A stretch of 64,000 nucleotides of DNA, taken from positions 5,460,001 through 5,524,000 of the forward strand of contig NC_135054.1 in assembly GCF_051014685.1 (NCBI RefSeq), written 5' to 3'. Shown in pieces: positions 25,641 through 39,300 of this stretch. This DNA is from Ptiloglossa arizonensis (lineage: Eukaryota > Arthropoda > Insecta > Hymenoptera > Colletidae). The notes under the pieces are model-generated. The model was given only the letters and a program-made list of their open reading frames with translations. It made no database searches and was not told where the DNA came from. The stretch's first letter is position 1. Each line of letters opens with the position of its first letter. Made by a program: the position numbers and the translations under genes.

Positions 25641-28599
25641 CCAGAATATCCCAACGCACTCACCTGGATCCTCGGTCCCTAACTGTTCTGAGCAAAATGG
25701 AAGCAAAATAAATGAAGACTATTTGACTAATTATTTTAAATTATAATTCTTTAATGAAAGCTGCGATAAATTTTCAATGATAACAACTGTATTTTACACA
25801 AAATAACAACGAACACGTTGATAACAAATATTGTTAATTTTAACATTTACTATAATTTAATTAATTAGTACAGAATACATTTAATAATAAGATACACGTA
25901 TACGACGGACTGTTAAAATGATTTTAAACATTATCTAATTTTATATTTTAAAAATAAGTAACTTGAAAAGAAACTATTTTCGTACCTCATTCACCCTATG
26001 AAACCCCATTCAAATTTTATCAAATTTCTGAAACTTTTGTAACTTTATCGTCGAAAAAAAATAATGAAACAATCTGTTTTAAGTGAATCGTCCTTTATGT
26101 CTAATAAACATGTGAATACTCATCCTTAAAAGATTATCCTTAAAACGAACAAAATGCATTTTTACGAGACTAAATGCTACAAAGAAAATATATGAATTAG
26201 TTGTCCTCCATTCTAATCCGTCAAAAATAAATACTTTATAAGCAAAACTCCTGAACCTGTTATCGATTTTCATGACACAGAACTGTTACTTTGTAAAATC
26301 AATCGCGTGCACTTAATTTCACAAGGGTAAAAAATGGGACAAACGTAATGAACACGCAAAGGGTACGAGCCTTTAAACCGACCACAATTTTCTACGACAT
26401 CTAGAACAAGGTAAGGCTAAATGCACATTTATACACGTTAACGAACAATAATGTTGATAAAATTGACGATCTCACATTTGAACCTTGTAAAAGGTGTTCG
26501 CTATATTATCGAGCATATTATGTTATTCTTTGATAGGCGAGACAATAACCGAAAGAAGCCAAAAATACAGTACTTCCCTGTTTTAAGATCGAAAAGCAGA
26601 ACCGCCAGTTTTCTCTAACCGAGGGTCGGTACAGAAATTTGTCTCGCACCTGGCCATAGTTAAATGGTCTGCTCGAAGAGCATTATGAATACATAGTATA
26701 CAGCACCAAGAATGAACGAATTACAATAACTTCGAACAAGTGATCGAGACTTCAAAGAGACGCCAAATGCCCATCAGTGTGTCAACACTAGGACAAATTA
26801 AAATTGCTTATATTCTTCGCTATATCTTTATGAGAGTAATATTAATCGATTGGCGAGTTTTTGTTTTTTTTTTCAACAAAACTAATTCTAAGAACGAAAA
26901 TTATTTTTTAATTACATTCAATAATGTCAAAATTCGAGCAATAGTTTAAAGAAAAAACAATTGTTAACGGAATGCGAGTCAACAATACCTGATAAAGAAT
27001 ATGAAGTGAATATAAACGAAATAATGTAAATAAAAACTTCGAGTGGTGTGGTTTATGATGCATCAAGCGTTATTAAGGACAAAATAATATGGTGCTAAAA
27101 GCGCACGTGTTCGACAAAAATTATTAAATTGTTCAGTTTATGAAACTATATCTATCCCTAGATTAATTAATTGTCCGAAGCGTTAGTGTTACTAATAGAT
27201 GTTTCTAAAAAATTGCACATCCCAGGTGTCTGCATTATAAATCCCATCCTAAAGTTGGTTCGTACATCTGGAGATAAAAATTCCATCTTGAAATAAGAAA
27301 TTACTCAATTTCATCCTGAGATAAAATCGCTACCAATCGTACTTGAAGTGTCAAAATCGCTACCAACGTCGCATTAAAGGAAAAGAGGCGAGAGTACCGT
27401 GCAGGTAAAAAAATGTATGAAATACACCGAGAAGCAAAAAAGTTTTCGTAATGTCACAGAGACGCGAAAGCTTTCTATTAATTGAATGACGTTGGTGCCT
27501 CACATTCTACCAATTGAGAGTTAAAACGCACCTCCGCTATACGTTCATCTGTGACATCACAACTTTTCTACTCCCTCGTGTACAAGATTGACCCACATCT
27601 AACGAAACACGACATGCGCTCGTCAGCTGAAAATTTGATCCGCGTGCGAATAAATCATTCGTTATCAAAACTTCAAAATGATATCGAACGCGTATCGATG
27701 TGTACGCATTGATACAAATTAAAATTTGGAATTTTTCATTCTATCGGTTTGAAATTAATACCGATCAATTAGCGAGAGTTTTTCAATGAAAATAAATCTA
27801 AACAAGGAATCTTTCGGACTACCTTTACTTACGAATTATTCGAAACATTCCTGAAAAACTTTCAACTACGTTTAATTGAAAATAGTTCGAATAAGGTCAT
27901 ATGACCTTATGAGAAATATGCAAAATTTTAGTTTCTGTGCGCTACATGTGCTTTATGCAAAGAAGAACAATAATAAAATTCAGTTACTACAAAAGCTACA
28001 AAGAATAACCATGTTTCGTGAAATTCAAATATAAAAATGTGAACAACAAAAAATAAAAACAGAATATGATTTGTACTTTTATTCTTTTATAATTTTCTTC
28101 ACTGTTGATATAACTAGTATTAGTAAATATAAAAAATCCGCGGTAGAACTACGTGAATGTCGTTTAAAATCAAAATAAAAAACTTTCATTTCAAATACTA
28201 CTGAAATATTATCTTGCAAAGAAATATCAAGTTAACATTTTTTATTATACAAGAGTACTATAAGAGCGTATTCGTCTGAAGAAATATTGATTCGTCATAT
28301 ACAAATAAAAAGTTAACAACTTTTTATCAAATCTTGCACGGGTCCGCTGTACATTTACGGTATATATAAATTATTATCAAATTAATTACTCGAAGTTATA
28401 AATACGTATACAAAATATCATTAAAGATATTTTGGTATCTCTTGTACTTAAAATTGCTACATAATTATTATTCCCAAAATGATTTCTTGGAATGCAATAA
28501 CGAAATCGTATTTCGAAAATAAAACAATTGTGAAAGGAAATAACATCGCGTTATTTCACATAAAGTTTCAAACGTTGTTACCCTAATAAAATTTTATCG

Positions 28600-29060
28600 G
28601 TTTTTAATGAGAAAGATCTCTGCATCGGCGTGAAAAAATTATCGAACAAACGGCAATTAGAGAATTGAAAGTAACGTGTTGCACGTATACGTATACGTGC
28701 ATAGCAACCGCGTTTATCAAGAAACAGGAAACGAGATGTGAAGAGAACTGCATACTGATGCAAGGTATGCAAAAGAAGCAACGATCGCTCAACTATTTGC
28801 GATCGTGTTCAAGACGCTTCTATTGGATAGTTCATGTTCCGGCACGATCGAAATGTCGAACGGTGAAACTAAGCGAATGAACGAAGCAGTGTCTGGAAAT
28901 CGTGTCTCGCGCTTTACCTAAAGGCAGCTGTTATGAAGTCCATTCAACGATACACTACATTTAACTCTAACTGTTCGAAATTAGACGTTAATCGAATTTC
29001 GTGACGTTACTTTTACGCTCTTCTCGTGAAGAATTAAATTCGATCGTATAACGATTAATG
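28600..29060. promoter_or_regulatory. CpG-rich islet with palindrome and hairpin
   Basis: This patch is richer in GC and CpG than its surroundings. It carries a perfect 22-bp palindrome at 28,680-28,701 (core ACGTATACGTATACGT) and, 80 bp on, an inverted repeat ACGATCGC / GCGATCGT at 28,781-28,788 and 28,799-28,806 with a 10-base loop. A reversed CCAAT box (ATTGG) is at about 28,822. It could be a promoter or enhancer. No coding exon can be tied to it. Confidence 0.35.
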
Positions 29061-32000
29061 ATCCACAACAATACGGTGAAGAGATTAGGAGATCTTTCTA
29101 ACTTCGAGGTAAAACAAAGAATTCATTCCTTTCTTTTTTTAAATTCCCTTGAAGAGTCAAGTCCTAAACGCATTACCATCCGAAAGTTCTGGTAAAGTTT
29201 GAAAAATGATTCTCTATATTCTGACACTGTACGTCAAAATTAAAATAAAATCGTTTTTCGTAGTATCTCGAGAACAAGTACACCGATTGACTTGAAATTT
29301 GGCAAATATGTAAAATAAATGCTTCCACATCGCAAAAAATCGAATACGAAGCCGATATAAAGTAAAAAGTTCCATGTACTCCAAATTTTTGTGAAAGAAT
29401 CGAGTCGTCTCTGCTAGATGCTGTAACTTTTTTAATTTCACGATTCTAATATTTATTGTCATTCGAACGATAGCTACATTTATGTAAAAGAAGATATGTT
29501 CTTGATTTTTTTATTTAAGATGACCAGAACACTTTAGGCTCAACGATGTATTACCTCAACAAAATCAATGATTTATACTCGAAAAAATTCTTAGAACTTG
29601 GCAGAACGCAAATAAATGTTCAGAGTTCGAAATTAGTATATCAAATAGCCTCCTTAAAGAAAATCTCAAATATCAGATCTTTTAAGAAATAAATATATGA
29701 TCATACAATGACTTTGTTACTATTTTAACGTCGACGGGTGATTTACGTTAAAGAAACATAAACAGCGATGCAGATAATTCCATCATTTGAATCCGACGTA
29801 AAAATTGTTACTCAAAAGTAAAAACTATAGCATAAAGAGTGCAATTCAAAATCCTATAACTTTGCCGATTTTTAGAATTTTGCTATAACATTTTACGATT
29901 ATATTTTTAAAAATGTTAACTTTTAATATTATAAGAAAAAATTCATTCTCAATAACATCCTCACGGATGATAAGGCATATCGCCTAATGGCCGTACACCC
30001 TATTTTAGAAAACATTGCCTTGAACCGTTTCTCAGAGTAAACTAATAATATTCCGTCATATAGGAATCAATTGCAACGTCTACTTGCGTGCCATATTTCC
30101 TGGATTAGGCTTATCGATGAGTCCACCAGCAACCCGAGACGAACGCTAATAACTTTTCATAAAATATCTATTAAATTAATGGTTGCTTGTTGTAACGAAA
30201 AATACTACTGTTGAGTCTTTATATGAAATATAAATCACCATTAAAAGTGTAGGCATTACCTTACTTTATTTAATGATTTCCCATGAATAACATGAATCAT
30301 GATTATATTCCACGCCTGATAATATTATACGATTTGAATCACGCGGCGAAATCAATGTCTCGGTTTTCCTGCTTAAAGTTGGAAATGGTTTGTACAATTG
30401 CCCTCTTAGACTAATACATATTGTAGAATTTAAAAAAAGCCAACTTTATTCGTGCTACAAGTTTAGAGAACTTAGGATGCACCGATCCGATTACTGGATT
30501 GTGCAACATTGCCAATTAAGAATATCGGATTAATATATCGAAATTTCTACCTTTCCTCTAGCTCGGTTATTCGTTTGAAACGTCTGCATACAAATGTATA
30601 ATTACAAAAGAAAACTATTTATATGTTTAACCGTTTAAATATAGATATAATATTTTATGTATCTTTGTTGTTTAAATGTTGAGAAATAATATTATTAGAA
30701 CCGTATCAGGAGTCCTTCCATGTTCATTTTTCTTTTCAAGAGAACAAATATTTTCAGTTATGAATATTCCACCAAATTTGAAGAACTTCCTTAAAACGTA
30801 ACGATGCACCAAAAAATTGAAAACATCTCACGCGTTTCACTTTACGTTGATATTTGCTTATGTATAATTTCTGATTACGTATAAGGAAAATGACACGATT
30901 TCACCCGTGGAGTTCCACAACATCGAATCAGGCTCGATTAATGGACAAAAAGACAAATAATCTAATCCACCTATATTTATAACCCGGCTTTCAAGAGGAA
31001 TTTGCGTGAAAGTTCTGCAATAGATAAAAACATTCAGTTAGGTGGTTGACTCGATAATGATATCGATCGGAATTCCGGCGACTGTCACCCTTCAGTTTAA
31101 TAGTCTGGCGCGTGTAAAAAAAAAAAGTCGATAGCACACACTTTATGCGCGTACCAGTCTTCTGCTGCGAGAACATATTGTTGGCGAAATAATAACGAAA
31201 AATCAAGAAAATATTAGGTATTAGGAGAGTATTTTTCTCTTTTTGTAAAGGGTGAAATAAAACAACCTATTTATATATTTTCCCTCATTTCCTGCAACAG
31301 CTTTCCGTTTGTCTATGAATTTGTTGACCCCTATCGTGTAAAAATCCTTCGATTTCGATGAGAAAAATTCTGTCAGGCACATTCTGACTTCGTCAACATT
31401 TCTTGATTCCTTTCCAGAAAGATAGTTTTACAAACTCCTGAATAAGTAATAATCCAATGGAGTCGCGTGTTTGAAGAGTAAGAAAAATTAATCGTCATTC
31501 CTTGCCATTCGGAGACATTAATCTTTTACTAACTAATAATACTATTCAATCGACGATGAAGTCACAAATTTTTTTATACATAGATCGAGAGAGCACAATA
31601 CTCGCTAAAATATAATTTAAAAACTGACAAGCGAGTTAGAAGCTAGAGTTATTTTTGCGAAAAGCAGTTTACGACCTTTAGAAAATATTTTTAAACAAAT
31701 ATAAAGATCTTTGAAAAGCCTTCTTCTCCTTTCTTACTTCCCCCTTTTCTTTGATCTGTTGTTGGAGTCAAATCAATTGTCAATAACACTTTTTAAATTA
31801 TATTCTTACAACCCTGGTGGCACCCTCTTTTGAGCCAGGCATAAACATCTGCGATTTTATTAACAGTCGAGTAATTTTGCTGGTGTTTACATTTAGGTCA
31901 AAACGGGAACCACATTCACGAAAGCTTACGTTCTCGATTTAGAGGGAATAATCAATTTCGAGTTACTGGGACTCGATCGATCGATATGGAAATTTATTAT

Positions 32001-34900
32001 CGGCAACTGGAACGATTGCAGTCAACATCGGACAAAAACCCGGTCTAATTTGCTTAACAGAAAACGTATTTTTTCTCATCAAGATAACGCTCAACCGCGT
32101 GTGGCAAACCAGATACTGGCAATTAATGATTCACCCTGCTTACATCCCAAGCGATTACGACTCCATCGGATTATTCAAGAGTTTACAATACCATCGTCAC
32201 GATGGAGTTGAACATTTTTCAAAAGCAAAGAATTTTTCTGCGAGAAGAATCGAAACATTAAAGACGAAAAATGATTAGAGAAAACTTTGTGAAAATATAC
32301 GAGACGATTACCCGATTGCAAATAGAATGTTTCGTTTCACCCCCTTTAAAAATGAAATACGCTCGCGTTACTAATGGGATGACCTGATACTAGCGATTGT
32401 CACAAATATTTGGCAGTCGCGTCTAGACTTTCATCTCACTCTCCCTCTCCCTCGGGCTTACGGCTCCTCTCTGCCAAATGATACTCTACCGCGCGGTCAG
32501 ACACTGTTGACATTCACGATCGCCTTATTACTTGAACACCGCCAGTGGTTAGACCACATCGCCAAATTTCATTCCCAGACAGATGTAACGCTCTTATTTG
32601 CCGGATCGTTCGAATTTTACACGCATAGACGTCGCGTCACGAGCACACGCAAACCTTGCCCGCGATTCGTTTTTACGTTTTCACAGTATTCGTGTCGATG
32701 ATCACAGATAATTCTCTACGAAGACACATTGCTCGTGACTGTTCTTCGCACTGTTCGAAATAATTAGCAAATTACATACTCGAATGACGTAATCGAATAT
32801 TTTAATAAACGATCCACGCTTATACAGAGCGAACGTTTGTTAAAAATTCCGTAACGTTGAATGCGAAATAGAGTTTCCAATACTTAAAATTAGAATTTGC
32901 CAATTTTTTTTCCTCTGCACACGAATCTTTCTGATCCTCCTTCGGAGAGATATATATTTCTTCTAATTATGTAACAACCGCGTATGATTATACGCCAATG
33001 AATCGAATACAAATAATATTTCGTATTCAATACCGTAGCATTTTTACCGATTACTCAACTTTGTGTAATATAACTTTAAAACTATCGGTTATTTTGTTTA
33101 TTAAGTGGATAATAATTCGATGATAATTTAATGCATCTACAGCGTAGCTTTAACGTAACGTTAACGTTCAAATTTCATTTATAGGCGTGTCGGACGGATC
33201 GCATACTTGTTGATACAATCCGTCAAAGGGTCAAAAATATGAACGATCGTTAACATTCTCTTAACGTAAGTAGTCGACGGTAGACTACGTTCAAAACACG
33301 ATCGCTAAGACGCGTATTGCTTAGACTCCGGATAACAATATGTCAAAATTGTCTATCGAATTTAATAGCGTAAGAAATGGAAACTCCGTTAGACTTTGTT
33401 TGCATCTTGATTGCTATGCGCAGACAACGCCAGCGATCCATTACTGCGATAACATTGTGCAATTTTCCCAAGAGCCAACGTCGCGAAAATTTGGACACCG
33501 AACGATAAATTACGATGGAAGAAACGTAAATCGATAACAATGGGAATCTATCGCTACCGTTTCACGTAATATCGATAAATACGTACATTTTCTTATAGAA
33601 TAAAAATAATCTCATTTTATACGGGCCCAAAAATCGAAAAACCGCCATTACTATCACTACGTGTAGTAAAATTAGTGAATGTTACTTTAAAATGCAAATA
33701 ACGCCATTAGTATCGATGTTGCCAGTGGTATCGATGTTGCAACGCTCTGACAAATATATAATGTGTCCACACAGAAACGGAGCGCCTAATTGTCCCTTTT
33801 ACTTTTCACTTATCGTCTTCCTTTATTTTCCTTTTTTCTTTTTTAACTGTTTCCCAAAGTGTGAATGCCATACGATAAAAGGTTCGATTTCAAACTCATT
33901 TCTTTAGAGTATTCAAGATAACTTTTGCTTGGCATTAACGTATATTTTTCTTCTGTTGTGTTTTGCAGTAAACATTAATGTGTATTAAACCATGCCCGGA
34001 ATGTAGCCTTAAACCGACCTTGACCTTCAAAAAATTGACCAAACTCCAAAATAACGGTAGGAAGTTAAACGAGATTAATTTCAACTTAGGTTTAGTTAAT
34101 TCAATGTTCAAAAGTGCAGCCTTGCTATACTCTTTCAATTGTTTCTGGTACAATGGCAATAGAAGCTTTAATTATTACATCTGTCGTGTCTTAATCTGGA
34201 GTGGTGCATAAATCATATATCGATGTTAGTATACATTTTCCATTAACTTTCCCTCTTGTTTCGAGTAACGTCCTAATAATAATAACACAATTACCTTAAA
34301 TAGCAACTGGACCTCATACGTATGTATAGAATGTTGATAAACGCGATTGTGTATATTCATGAATCACTTTCCGTCGTCACAGAAATCCAGATACTCGTAG
34401 AAAGCAAGTTTTGCGTTTCATTTCAAATTTTAGAGTTCGAGAACAATTGAAAATCGTGCTATATACACGGCTAAATGCATATTGATATCTATCGCGAGAA
34501 ACAAGAGCAAAAAATATTTCCTTTGAGAAAAGAATAACAACAACCTTGAAAAATTTGAAAGAAATGCTGTTGGAACAAAATTTTTTGTCGCATTCGCCTT
34601 TTGGAACTACTCAAATTGCGCCCAAAGCATTGTTCCGTATCGTCGAAAATGAAGGAGATAGTTAGTGTCCTGTATCTGGTTCAGGAACACCCCTGTATCT
34701 TTGATGCTTCCAAAATCAAGACGAACAATTTAGAAAATTCATTCGAGCACAAATCTATACAGTTGGCATCTATACCGTTGCCAAATTGCGTACCAAGTAT
34801 TCCGTGCCTCTAATATACACAGGAACGCTTTCTTCGGCGCAACAGACATACATACATACATATAAACCCAATTCGTCTCGTACGTCTATTCTTACATTCA
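29061..34900. other. Gene-poor stretch; CpG-richer patches near 32.4 and 33.2 kb
   Basis: No recognisable gene. Positions 32,380-32,760 and 33,170-33,560 are CpG-richer and open on both strands, which is expected where stop codons are rare and is not evidence of coding. They may be regulatory. Confidence 0.4.
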
Positions 34901-34909
34901 TAAGGTTAT

Positions 34910-35880
34910 TTACACTCTGTGTCTGACACCATTTTGGTAGCAGGGCACAGTACTCGGGCCAAACTGAGCTACTTGTTGTTCGTTAAAGCGCGTGAAATGG
35001 TACGGAAGAATCGAAACAATTGCCCCGGCGTGGTTCACCTTGGCCGGAAGCTAATTGAGAAATCGCTATCGCTTATTGTGGAATATGCGCGCACTGAAGA
35101 TCGTAAAATTCCAATTAACCGTGGTTCGTCGATGACTCCGAATCTTTCCAAGGAGTTAACCTCGACGATTATTCGTCCGCGCGAAAACGCACGCCACGAG
35201 ATAACGGTAAACGGTTCGATGCACGTTTCTCGAGTTTCGAAAACCGCGGAACGGCAACAGCATTGCCGCGCGATATCGCATTGCAACGAAACACATAGCG
35301 ACCGAACTAATGCCGCGTAACATATGTATGTATAATGCAGCAGACAATTCAAACACACGCACCAACGATAGATACATTGGTATAGAGCTCGCGACGCTCG
35401 AACCCCGTCGGCAGATTCAATAGGTACAGTTTCTCGATATCAACGAGCTTTGAAAACAGTCACGGAGAAGGTTGCGTGAAATCCAGGACGTTTTCAAAGG
35501 TATGTTCGACTACTTACCGGTTTCGCCCGATTATTTAACCAAAGATGATACATTTGTCATATACAGCACGTCACACTTCGTACGTCTTGGAAACTTTCAC
35601 CGTGAACTCGCGAACGATTACTGGCGACGGATAATAATTAAGGAAACTACGACGAAAACGATACCAACCGGTCGAAAGACCGCAAGGAACTGGCCAGTGG
35701 CCGCGACCCCACCACGCGGTATACCGTCGTCGAGGACGCCACAAATGTAAACATCGCTACAGCTGATCATCGTGACATATATACGCATGTATGTGCGTAA
35801 GTACGTATTTTAGTGGTTGCCGCCCCCGCTTCGTCTAATCCCGTCTGCACGCTCGTATCGTAACCGCGATATTTCGATAC
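34910..35880 (+). promoter_or_regulatory. CpG-rich island, possible promoter and untranslated first exon
   Basis: This is the most CpG-rich kilobase of the left half. Long open frames occur on both strands (for example 34,919-35,320 plus and 35,035-35,358 minus) but most begin at non-ATG codons and overlap each other. That is a composition effect. A good splice donor, CAAAG|GTATGT, lies at 35,499/35,500, so a plus-strand first exon ending there is plausible. A plus frame from about 35,448 to 35,750 runs across that donor and could instead be coding. I cannot name it. Confidence 0.35.
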
Positions 35881-36330
35881 ATAGGTGAAGCAAAATTACA
35901 GGCATTTTACGACGAAGTTTGTAGAACACGTTATTGCAAATAGTGTATTCGGACTTATTTCCAACATAAAAATACCTTCCGTAAGAACGATGTCAAATGA
36001 GCGTGGAAACGACGGACATTCTTAGGTCTTTCTTTTCTTTCTTTTCAGCTGGAAAAAAAACGTAGGAACGTCCCTCATTTCGAAGTTTATCTGACACTTG
36101 CTTCAACTTGCACGCATAGACAAAGTTTCTATTCTTTTCAGGTCATTATACGATGTGTCATAATACATGTCTCGTCATTGAAACGCGCAAAACAGAAGCA
36201 AAAAGCTTTGCTTAATTACACATAAATATAAACAAGTATTCTTTCTCTTGTAAACATTCAAATATTCCACATCTGCAAAAATTTTATACTGAACACTTAT
36301 CGATGCAAAGGTTACTAAGTGAACTATTCA

Positions 36331-39300
36331 TTCTATAAAAGGAAAATAGGTAACTCTGATTGCAGAAGGTAGCAATGGAAATACTCATTCTCGTAATCCT
36401 AATGAATGTGTCATATATATAGTTTTAAAAAATGAAACAAATTTATAAAAATAAACCGAAATAACATTATAATGGTAATACTTTAAAACGAATCCATGTT
36501 TACGTAATAGATGATTATGCATCAAAAATTTTCGAACTCAACACGAACAAAAACCAATGTTTTTTTATTTTTCCATGTAACCCTCTTTACTAATTTCCGT
36601 AATTAAAAGTTTTTCTCTTCCAAAGTAATCGGACGATTTACTGTTAAAATGAAATCATCTACAAAGGGCTTCCTTCGAATCTACAAAGAAGTAATCGTAA
36701 TCATGCTAAAATTGTATGGAGCATAAACAAATTGTTTCAAATTAGAGTCCTCAAATACAACATATGCAACTGTAACGGTGTACGTAGACTGGAGTATTGT
36801 CATACAATAAACGCACTTCTTTGTTAACTTTCCGCGTTCTTTCTTGCAAATATTTTACCACGACTTATGCAATAGTTTAAAACAATATTACGCATTTACT
36901 GTCGTCTACCTTTCTTTGAAAATTACCAAAAAAATTTCTTCATATCTATATAGAAAAAATTGTGTCCACAATTTATTTCTTGACAATGGCTTACCTATTC
37001 ACGATCATCACATTGACTTCATTTCTTACAAAGAAACATGTTAACACACCAGTTTCACACAATGAGTACGCGAGTCATTTAACAGTCAACATTTAACTAG
37101 TTAATGGTTGACATAACGATTTGTTTTATTTAACTGTAACCTACACAATAATAATAATAGAAATTAATGTTTTTATAGTTTCGTGCTACAAGACACAATC
37201 GTATGTTTGTCTTCGTTATTTTCAATTAGGAAAATGAAAAAAACAAACGATTGGGCGACTAAAATTCGTTAGCCTGTAGCAAACCTATCCTATCACATTT
37301 GCAAATACATCAGATGGAAACTTTTAGTAAGCACAGTCACTATACTAAAATGCTTACTTTTTACACGTAAAATAGGTATAGTTCGCTCAGTACGAGTATC
37401 TACATATGTATGTAATTTACGTCAGTATCGCAGCATCCCCAATGAAAAAATAGTATATAATTATTTATTTAATAAAATTAAACGAGTTTGAAGACTCACA
37501 GTAAATTTTAATTACAGCTTCCAATTAGTACTTGAAATTTTATTCGTAGTAAGAAATAATAACGATATAAATAAATGCGTAAATTTCGTATCATTTATTA
37601 GTAAAACACTGTTAAAACAGTGAATTTTTTCGAAAGTAATTACATGTTTAGTTTACTTATTATAGAATCTGTTTATTCTTAATTATACGATAAATTTTTA
37701 AATATTATATATGTATACAAATTCTTATATATTACATAACATTTCCTTCTTTTAAATCCAGTCTTCGCAATCCAGCTGAAAATAATTAAAACATGGTTTA
37801 AAACTGACATAAACAAACGAATATAAATGACATAAATGTTATAAAACACTCCTCCAACTCGATATAGAATTATTTACCCGTTTTAAACATTTATCAGTGT
37901 TACAATGTACAAATTTAAGTGAAAGAAATTAAAAAATGTAAATGTATTATGACACTTAAACTTGTAACAAACAACATTAAACTGAAAATACATAAGTAAT
38001 TGCATTTCACTCAATGTATATATGTGTAGGTATGTAATAAATAAATAAATGAATATTTATGATAAATATAATATATTAATACATGATATATGGTACATAC
38101 AACATGATATATCTACAAAGAATACAATATTCACTATGCATAGTATTGTATATCACACCATTTCTTAATATTATATAACATGTATTAAATAATAGAATAA
38201 TTTTCTAATATTTATATAAGATTTCTATCAACTTTGTTCAAACAAATATAACTCTTACTGTGCCATATTCAATCATTAATATGATAAATAATATATAATA
38301 AGTAGTAAATAATATAATAAATAATTTCGATAATTATAACAATTTTATATTATTTATATCTGCAATGAAATATTATTCAAGATGTACAAACATTACCACT
38401 AACTATATATACTGTGACTTTAATCTACAATAATTTTATCAACATTCTTAAGTATTTCATATGAAGCAAAGGTACGCAGTCCAAATTGATATGTTCTATT
38501 AAATTAAACTATTATATTATATATAAGAGTAAAATTTATAATATTTATATAGAACGTTTGTAAAACTAATTTTTTAATACATGTATTTATTATTTTTAAG
38601 CAACCTAAGCAGCATTTCTATAATACTGAATTGAAAGACTACTAAAAGTAGACTTAATCATAATTGTAAAGAAAATTTATCACTTCGTGCTACTCCAACA
38701 ACTTGAAAACTTTCTTTATATAAACACAGTAAATAAATATAAAAAATTAGAATTTTATAAATGAAACTTTTCCTAAAAAATATCAAAATTATCGGGCATA
38801 CAAATTATTTTGCTGAATTTTATAATATGATAAACGATTTAATTATTACAACTATAAAGTACTAATATATTATTGTTGTACTTATCAATTTTTCTATGGT
38901 ACAAAACAGTGATAAGTACTAAACTTGCAATATAACCAAATTGTACTTCTTGTTCTATAAAAAATAGAGTGGTTTCCACTTATACAATATAAATATAAAA
39001 TAAGCGCTAAACAACAAACATCACTGAAGTTGTAAGTGAAGCTTTCTTTTTTATCTGCAACATTAATTTATCTATAGTTCGAACAAAATTCTGATATAAC
39101 TCTAGACTTCTTTCTCAATTGTAATATACAACCGTTACAACCCTTACATTTACACCATCTCATTTAATTTCCAACAAAAATAAAAATGTCCCTGTGCGAA
39201 ATTCAAATCTTAGTTTTCAATAATGTAATCTGAAACACTAACATGTCAACTACTACCATGGGTGATAACCACTTCCATTGTAGTAGTTAATCTAATTCTT

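Larger units (their letters stand above)
21130..28560. other. Gene-poor stretch with scattered old repeats
   Basis: Apart from the repeats listed separately I see no supported gene. Short open frames are frequent but lack homology, consistent splice sites and coding-like composition. Confidence 0.45.

Noticed and set aside
34919..35377. 133-codon plus frame and 107- and 73-codon minus frames
   Set aside because: Frames overlap each other on opposite strands in a CpG-rich island, the plus one starts at GTG, and none matches a known family.
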